A stretch of DNA of 64,000 nt, taken from NCBI GenBank assembly GCA_028287135.1, contig JAQBQE010000033.1:1-64000 (forward strand), read 5' to 3'. Below the pieces are notes generated by a model, which was not told the origin of the DNA, searched no databases, and saw only the letters and a list, made by a program, of their open reading frames with translations. The stretch comes from Myxococcales bacterium. GTDB lineage: Bacteria; Myxococcota_A; Polyangia; Haliangiales; Haliangiaceae. The position numbers and the translations under genes are program-made. Positions 43,113 through 52,532 of the stretch are shown piece by piece. How positions within the stretch are numbered: position 1 is the stretch's first letter; every line of letters begins with the position of its first letter.

Positions 43113-44198
43113 CTAGACGTCCGCGCCGATCGCGTCCTCGATCGAGGACAGCCCGGCGGCGCGGACCTTCGCAGCGAGCTCTCGTTGCACGCGGCGCGGC
43201 CACAGCGGACCGCCGTAGATGAACCCGGTGTACGCCTGCACGAGGCGCGCACCGGCGCGGATCCGGAGCCAGGCATCCTCGCCGGTCTCGATCCCGCCGA
43301 CGGCGATCAGCGTGACCTTGGTGCCGACGCGCGCGCGCAGCCGGCGGAGCACCGCGAGCGAACGCTCCTTGAGCGGAGCGCCCGACAGGCCACCCGCACC
43401 GAGCGCAGTGACCGCGTCGGCCGGTGTCTGGAGGCCGGTGCGCGCGATCGTGGTGTTGGTCGCGATGATGCCGTCGAGGCCGAGCTCGAGGGCGAGATCG
43501 GCGACCGCGTCGATGTCGTCGTCGGCGAGGTCAGGTGCGATCTTCACGAACAGGGGCACCCTGCGCAGTGGAGAGGCGAGGTCGCAGGCTGCGCGCACCG
43601 CCGAGAGCAGCGGACGCAGCTTGTCGACCGCCTGCAGGTCGCGCAGGCCCGGCGTGTTCGGCGAGCTGACGTTGACGACGAGGTAGTCGGCGAGCGGGGC
43701 CAGGCGCTCGGCACTCGCGGTGAAGTCGGCGAGGGCGTCGGCCTCGGCGACGCGCTTGGTCTTGCCGATGTTGACGCCGACGGTTCCGGGCGATCGATGC
43801 GCGAGGCGGCGCGCTGCCGCGGTCGCGCCATCGTTGTTGAAGCCCATGCGATTGATCAGCGCGCGGTCGGTCGGCAGCCGGAACATCCGCGGGGTCGGGT
43901 TGCCGGGCTGGGCCTCGGCGGTGACCGTCCCGATCTCGACGAAGCCAAACCCGAGCGCGAGCAGCGCGGCTGGCCCCTTGGCATCCTTGTCGAACCCGGC
44001 GGCCAGGCCAAGGGGACCGGGGAGCTCACGGCCGAACGCGGTCACGCGGAGCACGGGGTCGCGAGGTGCGAGAAACCGGCGCACGAGCGAGCCGAGGCCG
44101 GGGATCGCGATCAGCAGGCGGAGGAGGGCGAACGAGACCTTGTGCGTGCCCTCCGCGGGGAGCCGCTGCAGCACGAGCCAGTAGAAGAAGCGGTACAT
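43113..44198 (-). CDS. pyrD: Dihydroorotate dehydrogenase, quinone-type
   Basis: A 361-residue class 2 dihydroorotate dehydrogenase (fourth step of pyrimidine synthesis; passes electrons to quinone). N-terminal membrane-association helices, then [30 protein letters not shown] (the catalytic Ser region) and V-G-G-I-E-T-G at the FMN phosphate site, ending [10 protein letters not shown]. Start at 44198 (M-Y-R-F-F-Y-W) is the normal N-terminus of this class. Peripheral inner-membrane protein. Confidence 0.95.
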   Translation of the reverse strand: MYRFFYWLVLQRLPAEGTHKVSFALLRLLIAIPGLGSLVRRFLAPRDPVLRVTAFGRELPGPLGLAAGFDKDAKGPAALLALGFGFVEIGTVTAEAQPGNPTPRMFRLPTDRALINRMGFNNDGATAAARRLAHRSPGTVGVNIGKTKRVAEADALADFTASAERLAPLADYLVVNVSSPNTPGLRDLQAVDKLRPLLSAVRAACDLASPLRRVPLFVKIAPDLADDDIDAVADLALELGLDGIIATNTTIARTGLQTPADAVTALGAGGLSGAPLKERSLAVLRRLRARVGTKVTLIAVGGIETGEDAWLRIRAGARLVQAYTGFIYGGPLWPRRVQRELAAKVRAAGLSSIEDAIGADV

Positions 44199-44244
44199 CG
44201 CGCGAGCGCATACTAGCTGCGCGGAGCGTGGTATCGGTTGCGCC

Positions 44245-45198
44245 GTGCCCGACTTCGCGTTCGCGAGCTGCCTGCCGGGGATCGAATCCGCGGTCAAGCT
44301 CGACGTCGCGAGCCGGCGACCCGAGCTCAAGTTCGCCTACTCGCGCCCGGGCCTGCTCACGTTCAAGTCGCCGCGTGCGCTGCTCCCCGAGGATCCGCCG
44401 GGCTCGGTGTTCGCCCGGGTGTGGGGCCGTTCGGTCGGCGCCGCCAGCGATCCGGCCGCCGCCGCGATCCAGCTCGGGCACGTCGGTGCGACGCGGGTGC
44501 ACGTGTTCGCACGTGATCCGGATGCCGCGATCGATCTGACCCCGTGGCTGAGCCTTGGGCCCGGTGGGCCCGCCCTCGACGGCGAGGTCGTCGCCGACGT
44601 GATCGTGTCGCCCGAGGGCCCGGCGTGGCTCGGCGTCCATCGCCACGAGCCGTGGCGTTCGCCGCATCCGGGCGGCGGCTTTCCCGTCGACGTCCCCGAG
44701 GATGCGCCGTCGCGTGCGTACGCGAAGATCGAGGAGGCGATCGCGTGGGCGCGGTTGCCGGTCGCCGAAGGTCAGCGGGCGCTCGAGATCGGTGCGGCGC
44801 CGGGTGGTGCCGTGCTCGCGCTCGCGCGGCGTGGCGTGGCGGTGTGGGGCGTCGATACCGGCGAGCTGGCGCCCAACGTGCTCGCACTCCCGAACGTCAC
44901 GCACATCGCGAAGAAGGTCGGAGCGCTGCGCTGGGAGGAGATGCCCGGCAAGATCGACTGGCTGCTCCTCGATGTGAACCTCGCGCCGCAGGTCGCCCTC
45001 CACGAGGTCGCGCGCCTGATGCCGCGCCTGCGCGATTCGCTGCGCGGCGCGGTGTTCACGTTGAAGATGAATGACTGGGCGTTCGTCGCCGAGCTGCCCA
45101 GGCTCGTCGAGCGGATCCGCGAGATGGGCTTCCGTGACGTGCGGCTGCGGCATCTGCCGTCGAACCGGCGCGAAGTCTGCGCCGTCGCGCTGATGTGA
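44245..45198 (+). CDS. RlmM/FtsJ-like rRNA 2'-O-methyltransferase
   Basis: A 317-residue protein with an N-terminal THUMP-like region and a C-terminal FtsJ-fold methyltransferase. SAM motif [10 protein letters not shown], then L-L-L-D-V-N-L-A-P and F-T-L-K-M-N-D, which supply the Asp and Lys of the K-D-K-E tetrad of 2'-O-methyltransferases. This is the arrangement of RlmM, which modifies C2498 of 23S rRNA. GTG at 44245. The exact rRNA position is inferred from the family. Confidence 0.75.
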   Translation: MPDFAFASCLPGIESAVKLDVASRRPELKFAYSRPGLLTFKSPRALLPEDPPGSVFARVWGRSVGAASDPAAAAIQLGHVGATRVHVFARDPDAAIDLTPWLSLGPGGPALDGEVVADVIVSPEGPAWLGVHRHEPWRSPHPGGGFPVDVPEDAPSRAYAKIEEAIAWARLPVAEGQRALEIGAAPGGAVLALARRGVAVWGVDTGELAPNVLALPNVTHIAKKVGALRWEEMPGKIDWLLLDVNLAPQVALHEVARLMPRLRDSLRGAVFTLKMNDWAFVAELPRLVERIREMGFRDVRLRHLPSNRREVCAVALM

Positions 45199-45202
45199 TC
45201 CG

Positions 45203-48200
45203 CTAGCGCGCGAACGACAGGATCGCGCTCGGCCGGTGCGGCCGGCGGTCGCGCTCGGCGTACGCACGCTCGAACTCCTCGAGCGCGTAGCGCACGCCCA
45301 TCGGCGGCGGCGGATCGATCTGGATGAACGCGTTGTCGCGGATCCGCAGCGCGCGCAACCGCGCGAGCGTTGCCTCTGGATGCGTGGTGCCCTCGGTGCG
45401 CGCGAGGATCGCGACCGCTGCCTCGAGCGCGCGGGGCGAGACCGGCATGCCGCTCTCGTCGTCCTTGCGGAACTCGCAGGCGGCGAGGGCGACGCGGGCG
45501 ATGCCCCACGACGGGCTCGACGTGGCCGGGGCGAGCTCGTCGAACTTGCCGGCCTCGAGATCGTTGCACGCCCGACGCTCCATCGAGGTCTCGAGGCTCG
45601 GATGCACGGGTGGATCCTGCTGCGCGACGATCCGGTCCATCGTCTCGCTCAGCTCCGCTGCGAGGTCGCCGGTGGGACCGAGCTCGGCGGCGGCCTTCGC
45701 ATACTGGTGGGCGTCGACGTGGCGGCCCTGACCAGCGAGCGAGCGCGCCATCGCATGCAGACCCGCGAGTCGAACATCGCGCGCACCACCCGCGACGATC
45801 AGCTGATGGGCGAGCTTCTCGCACTCGACGAACTCGCCGATCCGGTAGAGGCTCGTCGCGACCGCGACCAGGAGCGCTGGATCCTTCGCGCCAAGAGCGA
45901 GCGCGCGACGGCCTGCTTCGACGGTGATCCCATCGTTGTCGGCACGGCTCGCCGTGGTCGCGAGCGTGGTCCAGTCCTCGGCCGTCCGGAACCCCCGCGA
46001 CGCGTAGCGCAGCAGGGAAACGGCATCGACATCGCGCCCTGCCTCGAGTAGTACGCGACCGATCAGACGCGGCGCATCGGTGCGCTCGTGGGCCGACAGG
46101 ATCCGGATCGCCTGCAGGCCACGACCGGTGCGACCGAGCGCGACCGCGAGACTCTGCGCGCGCTTGGCATTCCCGGGCTCGACGGCGGCGGCCCACGTCA
46201 GGTGACGGACGGCGACATCGAGGCGATCCGCCGACGCCGCGGCCAGGCCCGCATCGAACGCGGCGTCGCCCGCGAACGGCGTGCTGATGCCGGCGGCCTT
46301 CCACGACGGCTCGAGCGCGGCATGCGCGGCGGGTCGGTCCTTCGCGGTGGACGCCGTGATCGCGTGACATGCCGCCTCGAAGCCTTCGACCGGACGGGCG
46401 GTCGCGAACAGGCCCTGCGCGACGCGCAACCACGGGGCGGCGACGGCGGTCGGATTGGCGAGCGCGGCGAGCCAGTGGACGTCGAGCTGGGCCTCGGGAG
46501 GTGCGGCGATGCCGGCGGCCTCGGACCACGCGAGCGCGACGCTGCCGCCCTCGGTCGCGCGCTCGCAGCGAGCGAACAGCATCGCGGCCGGTTCGTACTG
46601 CGAGGGATCGGCGGCGAGATCGTGGGCGAGCCGGAGCTCCCAGCCGATCCGCTCGTCGCCGCGCAGCATGCGCTGGATGACCGGCATCCCGCTGATCATG
46701 CCGTCGAGGTACGCGCCGTGCTCCGCCTCGAGATCGAGGCAGCGCTCGATGCGGAGCAGCCAGGTGTCGAGCAGCCACTCCGGTGCGTTGCCGAGGGAGT
46801 CGAGGATGCGGAGCAGCGACTGGATCGCGCCGCCCTCGATCTGGTAGCGCGACCGCCGCACGAGGTGCAGCGACTCGGTGGCGATGTGGCGATACGCGCC
46901 CGCGATCGGCGACGGCGGTCCGGACGCAGCGACGAAGTAGTTCGCGAGCGACACGCCGAGCGCGAGCACGGCGCCCGCCGCGTGGGCATCGCGATCGCGC
47001 GCGGGCGGCACGAGCACCGTCCACCACTCCTGCGCGAGCGCATCCGCGGCACGCAGCGTGTCCTCCTTGGGCCACGACAGCCGGCCGAGGATCGCCGACG
47101 ACGTTTCCTGTGCCGCCGGCAGCGCGCCGAGCAGCTCGGTGATCCAGATCGGATCGAGCGTCAGCTTGGTCCGCTCGCCGAGTGCGCGCCGGACGACGGG
47201 GGTGTCGAGGCCCGGGACGAAGTCCGCGAGGTCGCGGGCTGCGAGCTGTGCGAGGCGGGTTGCTCCGCGGTCGAGCCGGCGCTCGATCGCCTTCTCCCAT
47301 TCGAGGGCAGGGCGGGTGGCCGCGAGCCGGAGCAGGCGATTGATCTCGGCCTCGAGCCGACTCTGCGAGCGGCGGAGCTGGACGATCTGGATCTGGTCGA
47401 GCGCGAGCTCGATGTCGCCGTTGAGGATCAGCGCCTTCGCAGCGGAAAGCCGCGCCTTGCCGTCGCCGAGCACGCCGTGTCCGTCGAGGCCGGCGCACTG
47501 CCAGTACGCGATCTCCGCCTGCTCGAACCGACCGGTCGCGACCAGGGCCTCGATCAGCATGCCCGCGTCGTCGTCGTCGGTGATCCGACCGCGCGTGAGC
47601 CCGGTGATCACGCGGCCCGGATCGCCGCGATGATGACCTTCCCACGCGAAGGCTCGCGCGAGCAGGCCGGCGTCGGTCTTCCAGTGAGCGATCCGCTTCT
47701 GTGCCCACGCGAAGGCTTCCTGGGTCGCTGGCTCGGCAGGCAGCCGCGACACCGCGTCATCGGCGAGCTCGATCGCCTCGGCGATCCTGCCGATGTCGAG
47801 GTGCGCGAACGCGATCAACAGTGCGGCGTGATGCGGCGCCTGCCAGTCCGCGCTCGACAGCGTTCCCGCCGACGACCGATCCAGGATCTCGCGGCAGCGA
47901 TACTGCGCCTCGGCGAACGCCTGACCGGGACGACCGACCTGGCGAAGGCGGCGCACGCAATCGAGGTGGGCCGCACCGAACTGGGGCGCGGCGACCGTCG
48001 CGCGATCCGCCCAGCGATAGCTCTCCTCGCGGCGCGCGTGCTCGGCGAGCTGGAGCGAGTAGTTGTGGCAGGCGTACGGGTTCGCGGGCATCAGGCTCGC
48101 CGCGATCCCCTGGTGGCGCACGCCCATGTTCTCGAGCGGTCGCTCGGCGGCGAACGGCTCTCCCCAGATCGAGAGATGCGGTTTGGCGTACATCGGCGCT

Positions 48201-48946
48201 TCCGCGACGAGCGGCAGGATCGCGCGGCGATCGATCTCGCCGCTCAGCAGACCGGTGACGTAGCGATTGCGGCGCGCGATCGGGTGCGATGGTTCGAGCT
48301 GGAGGATCGCACCATCGAGGCTTCGCGCATCCTCGCGCGCGAGCTCGGCGAGCACCCGGAGAACCGGGATCGCGATCGGCGAGGACGGCTGGGTCAGGCC
48401 GGCCGGAAGCTGGGCGAGCGGCGTGCCCTGCTGGAGCTGACGGTCCGCCTTCGCGAGGCGCTCGCCGGCGGATCGCAGATCGTCGACGGTGAACTCGGGG
48501 AACGCGTGGATGAGCGGCAACCGCCGCGACGACAGCCAGCCCGCGAGGCATTGCCCGAGCTGCTGCGACAGCGACAGCTCGCCGCTCGACGCCCACTCCT
48601 CGATCGAGCCGAACGGCTTGCGCGCGCTGAGCAGCGGCACCCCGGGGCGATCTGGATCGAGCGAGATCTCGAACCACAGCACCTCGTGCCGGCGTGAGAC
48701 GCGGAAGAACCAGTCGATGCTGTCCTCGGCCTGCGGATGCCCCGCGTCGAGCAGGCGACCGGTCTCGTCGACCAGCCGCTCGTCATCATGATCGCCGAGC
48801 GTCACGATGCGATGGCGGACCACGTGATCGTAGACGAGCAACGACAGCAGTCGCGCGACGTACGGCTTCGCTCCGTCGACCTCGGCGGGCACGTGGAGCG
48901 TGCTTGCGAGAAACGTCGCGCGATGCGGATACGGCAGCGGCCCCAT
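45203..48946 (-). CDS. Very large TPR-rich cytoplasmic protein
   Basis: A 1247-residue protein without signal peptide or membrane segment. After a Phe/Tyr-rich N-terminal domain (to about residue 140) it consists of helical repeats, many of TPR form, for example around W-A-D-R-A-T-V-A-A-P-Q-F-G-A-A and W-A-A-A-V-E-P-G-N-A-K-R. Large TPR scaffolds of this kind assemble protein complexes; the partners are unknown. It begins 49 bp after the secreted TPR lipoprotein gene and may be its operon partner. Confidence 0.78.
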   Translation of the reverse strand: MGPLPYPHRATFLASTLHVPAEVDGAKPYVARLLSLLVYDHVVRHRIVTLGDHDDERLVDETGRLLDAGHPQAEDSIDWFFRVSRRHEVLWFEISLDPDRPGVPLLSARKPFGSIEEWASSGELSLSQQLGQCLAGWLSSRRLPLIHAFPEFTVDDLRSAGERLAKADRQLQQGTPLAQLPAGLTQPSSPIAIPVLRVLAELAREDARSLDGAILQLEPSHPIARRNRYVTGLLSGEIDRRAILPLVAEAPMYAKPHLSIWGEPFAAERPLENMGVRHQGIAASLMPANPYACHNYSLQLAEHARREESYRWADRATVAAPQFGAAHLDCVRRLRQVGRPGQAFAEAQYRCREILDRSSAGTLSSADWQAPHHAALLIAFAHLDIGRIAEAIELADDAVSRLPAEPATQEAFAWAQKRIAHWKTDAGLLARAFAWEGHHRGDPGRVITGLTRGRITDDDDAGMLIEALVATGRFEQAEIAYWQCAGLDGHGVLGDGKARLSAAKALILNGDIELALDQIQIVQLRRSQSRLEAEINRLLRLAATRPALEWEKAIERRLDRGATRLAQLAARDLADFVPGLDTPVVRRALGERTKLTLDPIWITELLGALPAAQETSSAILGRLSWPKEDTLRAADALAQEWWTVLVPPARDRDAHAAGAVLALGVSLANYFVAASGPPSPIAGAYRHIATESLHLVRRSRYQIEGGAIQSLLRILDSLGNAPEWLLDTWLLRIERCLDLEAEHGAYLDGMISGMPVIQRMLRGDERIGWELRLAHDLAADPSQYEPAAMLFARCERATEGGSVALAWSEAAGIAAPPEAQLDVHWLAALANPTAVAAPWLRVAQGLFATARPVEGFEAACHAITASTAKDRPAAHAALEPSWKAAGISTPFAGDAAFDAGLAAASADRLDVAVRHLTWAAAVEPGNAKRAQSLAVALGRTGRGLQAIRILSAHERTDAPRLIGRVLLEAGRDVDAVSLLRYASRGFRTAEDWTTLATTASRADNDGITVEAGRRALALGAKDPALLVAVATSLYRIGEFVECEKLAHQLIVAGGARDVRLAGLHAMARSLAGQGRHVDAHQYAKAAAELGPTGDLAAELSETMDRIVAQQDPPVHPSLETSMERRACNDLEAGKFDELAPATSSPSWGIARVALAACEFRKDDESGMPVSPRALEAAVAILARTEGTTHPEATLARLRALRIRDNAFIQIDPPPPMGVRYALEEFERAYAERDRRPHRPSAILSFAR

Positions 48947-48995
48947 GACCCGCGGCGAGGATACGGCAGAAGCGCGGCCGGTCGCGCGGATCGGC

Positions 48996-50213
48996 CTACC
49001 GAATGCCGAGCGTCGTGGCGACCCGCGCTGCGTCGGTGGTCCGGCCGCATGCGGTCAGCGCCCGCCATGCGAGGAACTGATGGGCGCGTGTGCTCGCGAG
49101 CAGCGGATCGACGAGCGAACACGCCTCGCTGGGGGTGCCGGCGAGCTGCGCCTCGACGAGCAAGGCACGTGCGTCGAGGGTCGGCCGGTTGGCGAAGTTA
49201 TCGGTCGCGAGCGCGATTGCCTTCGCGACCCTGGCCCCCACTCCGGAGGGTTCCGCGCCGCTCGCCGTGGCGCCGGCGAGATAGAACCGCGCCGCGTGAT
49301 CGGCAAACGCCGCGCGGTGCGCGGTCGTGTAGCGGTCCCACAGCGCAGCCGCAGCATCGGGTGTGCCCGCGATCGCGAGCAGCTCAGGATGCGGGCCGTC
49401 GGCGAGCGCCTCGGTGGCGACGGCTCGCGGATCCCCGCCGGTGGCGCGGATCGCATGCGCGAGCTGGACCGAGGCCTCGACGTAGCCAGGCATCCGCGCG
49501 TGCGCCTCGGCGAACAGCTCGCGTGCCGCCGCGGGTGCACCGTTGCGCGTGTGCAGCTGCCCCCACTGGACGAGCAGCCACGACACCAGCACGGGCGATG
49601 GATCGCGGAGCGCTGCGGCCGCGCGCGGGATCAAGGCGATCGCCTCGGTGAGCTCCCCGCGGTCTGCGAGGTTGGCGGCGAGCGCGGTGATCGTCACCGC
49701 ACTGGCCTCGACGGTCGCCGCACGCTCACGATAGGCGACCGCACGCTCGGGCTGACCGCTCGCCTCGTCGAGCGTCGCCGCGAGCGACTCCCACTCGGAT
49801 CGATCACGCGTCAGCGGGACCAGGCTCGCGAGCGCGGCGCGCGCCTCGGCAAACCGGTGGAGCTGGATCAGCACGGCGATCCGCGAGCGCCAGGCAGCGG
49901 GCTCGCTCGGCGCACGCTCGGCCCACGCCTTCGACTGCTGATCGACGTCGGTGAAATCGTCGAGCCGGCCGCGGATCGCCGCACGCCTGGCGAGCCCGGT
50001 GATCAGCGGCGCCGGATCGCCGGCCGGCAGCGCGATACGCGCGCGTTCGATCTCGAGATCGAGGGCGCGCAGCTCCTGCGCACTGTCGGGACTCCTCGGC
50101 AGCGCCGGTACCATCGAGGGAGCGACCGCGATCGCGGCGTCCTCGCGGGGAGCGCGACGGTGATCACCGCGGCACCCGGAAAGGAGCGCGGCGGCGACCA
50201 CGAGGTACTTCAT
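48996..50213 (-). CDS. TPR-repeat lipoprotein
   Basis: A 405-residue predicted lipoprotein (signal to L-L-S-G-C, about residue 14) made of helical TPR-like repeats (R-F-A-E-A-R-A-A-L-A-S-L-V-P, R-G-E-L-T-E-A-I-A-L-I-P-R, A-A-R-E-L-F-A-E-A-H). Its ATG overlaps the stop of the DUF4331 second-half gene by one base (TGATG), so it is translationally coupled to it. Probably acts with it outside the inner membrane. Confidence 0.82.
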   Translation of the reverse strand: MKYLVVAAALLSGCRGDHRRAPREDAAIAVAPSMVPALPRSPDSAQELRALDLEIERARIALPAGDPAPLITGLARRAAIRGRLDDFTDVDQQSKAWAERAPSEPAAWRSRIAVLIQLHRFAEARAALASLVPLTRDRSEWESLAATLDEASGQPERAVAYRERAATVEASAVTITALAANLADRGELTEAIALIPRAAAALRDPSPVLVSWLLVQWGQLHTRNGAPAAARELFAEAHARMPGYVEASVQLAHAIRATGGDPRAVATEALADGPHPELLAIAGTPDAAAALWDRYTTAHRAAFADHAARFYLAGATASGAEPSGVGARVAKAIALATDNFANRPTLDARALLVEAQLAGTPSEACSLVDPLLASTRAHQFLAWRALTACGRTTDAARVATTLGIR

Positions 50214-50932
50214 CAGTGCGGAGCGCCGAGGAACGGAAACGTGGTCATCACGTCGGCGTGGGCGCTGACGCCATCCCCGATCCGCGGCGTCAGACTGGCC
50301 GTGAACCCCATCGCGCCGGCGAACAGCAGCGAGAAGCTGGTATCGATCACGTCGTTCGTCAGCGTCCGTCCACCGCAGCTCATGGTGGGCGCACCGACCG
50401 CCGCGTTGAGCTCGACCGCGAGGTAGCGATCGCACTGCGTGCGCGACGAATCGATGTAGAGCTGATCGTCAGCGAGAATTCCTGCGAGCGGGTAGTAGGC
50501 CGCTGACATCATGGTCGACGAGTAGCCCACCGCATTGCCGCAGCCATTCGGTGAGATATCGGGGTGCCCGGTGTCGAGGGCATCGAGCGCGCCGATGTAC
50601 GCGGCAAACTCGGTCTGCACGCGTGGGATCGGGAACGCCGTCGAGTCGAGCGGCGTCGTCAGCCAGTCGGCCGGCTCGATCGCATGATTGTAGGCGTCGC
50701 GCTTCGCGCGCTTCTTCATCACGTCGGTCTCGAGCAGCGAGTTGAGGACGGTGTTGATCGCCGGGCGACCCATCCGATCGATCGGCGCACCGAGCTCGGG
50801 CGCGGCCGGAAAGCCCTGGGCGTCGAGCTCGGGGCCGTCGGAGAACGAGGCATCGCCGGTCACCTGGCCGTCGTCGCCACCGCATCCGATCGTGGCGAGC
50901 ACGAGGATCAGGCCGAGGGACGTCGTCCTCAT
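50213..50932 (-). CDS. DUF4331-like lipoprotein, C-terminal half
   Basis: A 239-residue predicted lipoprotein (signal to A-T-I-G-C, about residue 17). The mature part has G-R-P-A-I-N-T-V-L near its N-terminus and D-V-I-D-T-S-F-S-L-L at the end, both found in the second half of DUF4331 proteins, which are normally single chains of about 500 residues. Starts in an ATGA overlap with the N-terminal-half gene. Middle gene of a coupled trio with the first half and the TPR lipoprotein. Confidence 0.75.
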   Translation of the reverse strand: MRTTSLGLILVLATIGCGGDDGQVTGDASFSDGPELDAQGFPAAPELGAPIDRMGRPAINTVLNSLLETDVMKKRAKRDAYNHAIEPADWLTTPLDSTAFPIPRVQTEFAAYIGALDALDTGHPDISPNGCGNAVGYSSTMMSAAYYPLAGILADDQLYIDSSRTQCDRYLAVELNAAVGAPTMSCGGRTLTNDVIDTSFSLLFAGAMGFTASLTPRIGDGVSAHADVMTTFPFLGAPH

Positions 50933-51711
50933 GGCACCATGTGGGTCGAGCCCCACACTCCGAGAAACACGTTGCCGGGCGCGTTGAGCAGGGACTTGTC
51001 GACCTGGACCACGAGCGCCATCACGTTGAGGTTCGCGAAGCAGTCGGCCTGGTTCGCAGGGCACGGCGCGGTCGCGGTGGTCTGGGCCGTCGACAGCATC
51101 GTGCGTACCGTCCCCGCTTCCATGCTCGTGATCGTGGAGGGACAGTTGGCCTGATTGAACACGAGCGGGTTCGTCGCACGCGTCCGCAGTCGACCGACCT
51201 CGGCGACCGCTGCGCGGAATCCCTGGAGGTTGAAGAAGAAGGGATCGGAGCGCCGCCCGGCGAACAGGCGGACCTTGCCGGAGCTGCTGGTCGTCCCGGC
51301 GGTGTTGCTCGGGTCGCCCTCGACGTAGTCCTTGACCCCACCGACGCCGGAGACCCAGCACTGGGCCCGGGTCGCCGACGCGAACGTGCAGATCACCTTG
51401 GTCGTCACCCCGTTGGCCGGCCGGGCGACCACGTCCTCGGGGAGACCCGTCTTGCTGGTCACGTGAAACACGTACTGAACACCTGGACCGAAATCGCGCC
51501 CGCCGGGGTCTGCGGGGGACACCGTCATCACCAGGTTGACCTTGCTGCCGTCGGTGGACATCCAGGCGTAGACATCGTTGATGTCGCCCATCGCCAGGGT
51601 GGTCTGGCCGAGCGTATCGGAGTCGAGATGGTCGGCGGCGTAGCCCCGACCCGCGAACAGGAGCGCACAGCCCACGGCGGCCGCACCCCCGAGGAAGGCG
51701 AGTTTCTTCAA
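50929..51711 (-). CDS. DUF4331-like exported protein, N-terminal half
   Basis: A 260-residue exported protein: signal peptide cleaved near A-Y-A-A-D-H, then A-D-H-L-D-S-D at the mature N-terminus and G-D-I-N-D-V-Y-A-W-M shortly after, both DUF4331 hallmarks. It ends where a normal DUF4331 protein would continue, and the second half is encoded next as a separate lipoprotein. Starts with TTG at 51711; AGGGGG (minus strand, 51717-51722) lies 5 bases before it and supports that codon. The function of DUF4331 is unknown. Confidence 0.82.
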   Translation of the reverse strand: MKKLAFLGGAAAVGCALLFAGRGYAADHLDSDTLGQTTLAMGDINDVYAWMSTDGSKVNLVMTVSPADPGGRDFGPGVQYVFHVTSKTGLPEDVVARPANGVTTKVICTFASATRAQCWVSGVGGVKDYVEGDPSNTAGTTSSSGKVRLFAGRRSDPFFFNLQGFRAAVAEVGRLRTRATNPLVFNQANCPSTITSMEAGTVRTMLSTAQTTATAPCPANQADCFANLNVMALVVQVDKSLLNAPGNVFLGVWGSTHMVP

Positions 51712-51827
51712 GGTGTCCCCCTAAGCGGACAAACTCTAGCCCCGTTCGATCAGAGCGAGAAGTTCCGTGCATCTAACTTGTGACGTGGCTCCCAGAACCT
51801 GTGTGATAGTCTCGGTTCTGAGTGTGG

Positions 51828-51845
51828 GGTGTCACGTTCGACACC
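51828..51845 (+). promoter_or_regulatory. Stem-loop in the leader of the RRM gene
   Basis: GGTGTC-ACGTTC-GACACC: a perfect 6-bp stem and 6-base loop about 58 bases before the GTG start of the RNA-binding protein gene. RRM genes often control their own mRNA, so this is a possible autoregulatory site. Confidence 0.4.
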
Positions 51846-51902
51846 TGTCACTCGACGAAGCACTTCCAAAGCAGTTAGCAGAAATCGGTTAGGAGACCGT
51901 CC

Positions 51903-52532
51903 GTGGGAACGAAGCTCTACGTGGGCAACCTGAACTACAACACCAACGAGGCCACACTTCGCGAGGCCTTCGGGGCCGACGGCCGAGAGGTGACCAGCGT
52001 GTCCATCATCATGGACCGCGAGACCGGACGATCCCGTGGATTCGCGTTCGTCGAGATGGCAACGGACGAGGGCGCCAAAGCGGCCCTCGCTGCCCTCGAC
52101 GGCCAGGAAGTCGACGGACGTATGCTGCGCATCAACGAGGCTCGCGAGCGTGAAGCGCGCGGCGCCGGCGGTGGTGGCGGCAGCTACGGTAGTCGTCCTC
52201 CCGGTCCTGGCGGCGGCGGTTATGGTCGTCCTCCCGGCGCGGGTGGCGGCTATGGCGGCGGTCCCGGCGGTCCCGGCGGTCCACCGAGCGGAGGAGGTGG
52301 CTATGCTCCTCGTCCGGCCGGTCCCGGCGGTTACCGTCCACCTGGCGCGGGGGGCTTTCCCCGTCCCGGTGGATTCGGCGGTCCGCCGAGCGGCGGCTTC
52401 GGCGGTCCGGCACCGACGGGTGATCGTGCGCGGCGCGGCAAAGAGAAAGAGAAAGAGCGCGACAAGCCTGTCGATGACAAGCCCAAGCGCGGCGGTCGCA
52501 AGCGGGCGATCGACGACGGCGACGATTGGTAG
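51903..52532 (+). CDS. Glycine-rich RNA-recognition-motif protein
   Basis: A 209-residue RNA-binding protein: one RRM (residues 1 to about 82; RNP2 L-Y-V-G-N-L at 5-10 and RNP1 R-G-F-A-F-V-E-M at 45-52), a Gly/Pro/Tyr-rich low-complexity segment (about 88-170) and a Lys/Arg/Glu/Asp tail. Domain order matches cold-inducible glycine-rich RNA-binding proteins of cyanobacteria, plants and deltaproteobacteria. The low-complexity part could drive condensation; this is inference. GTG start at 51903 with GGAGA upstream. Confidence 0.9.
   Translation: MGTKLYVGNLNYNTNEATLREAFGADGREVTSVSIIMDRETGRSRGFAFVEMATDEGAKAALAALDGQEVDGRMLRINEAREREARGAGGGGGSYGSRPPGPGGGGYGRPPGAGGGYGGGPGGPGGPPSGGGGYAPRPAGPGGYRPPGAGGFPRPGGFGGPPSGGFGGPAPTGDRARRGKEKEKERDKPVDDKPKRGGRKRAIDDGDDW

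Noticed and set aside
46088-48697. 869-codon open frame on the plus strand, opposite the TPR gene
   Set aside because: It is the complement-frame shadow of the 1247-residue TPR protein; its translation is Arg/Glu/Gly-rich without domains, a normal effect of high GC.
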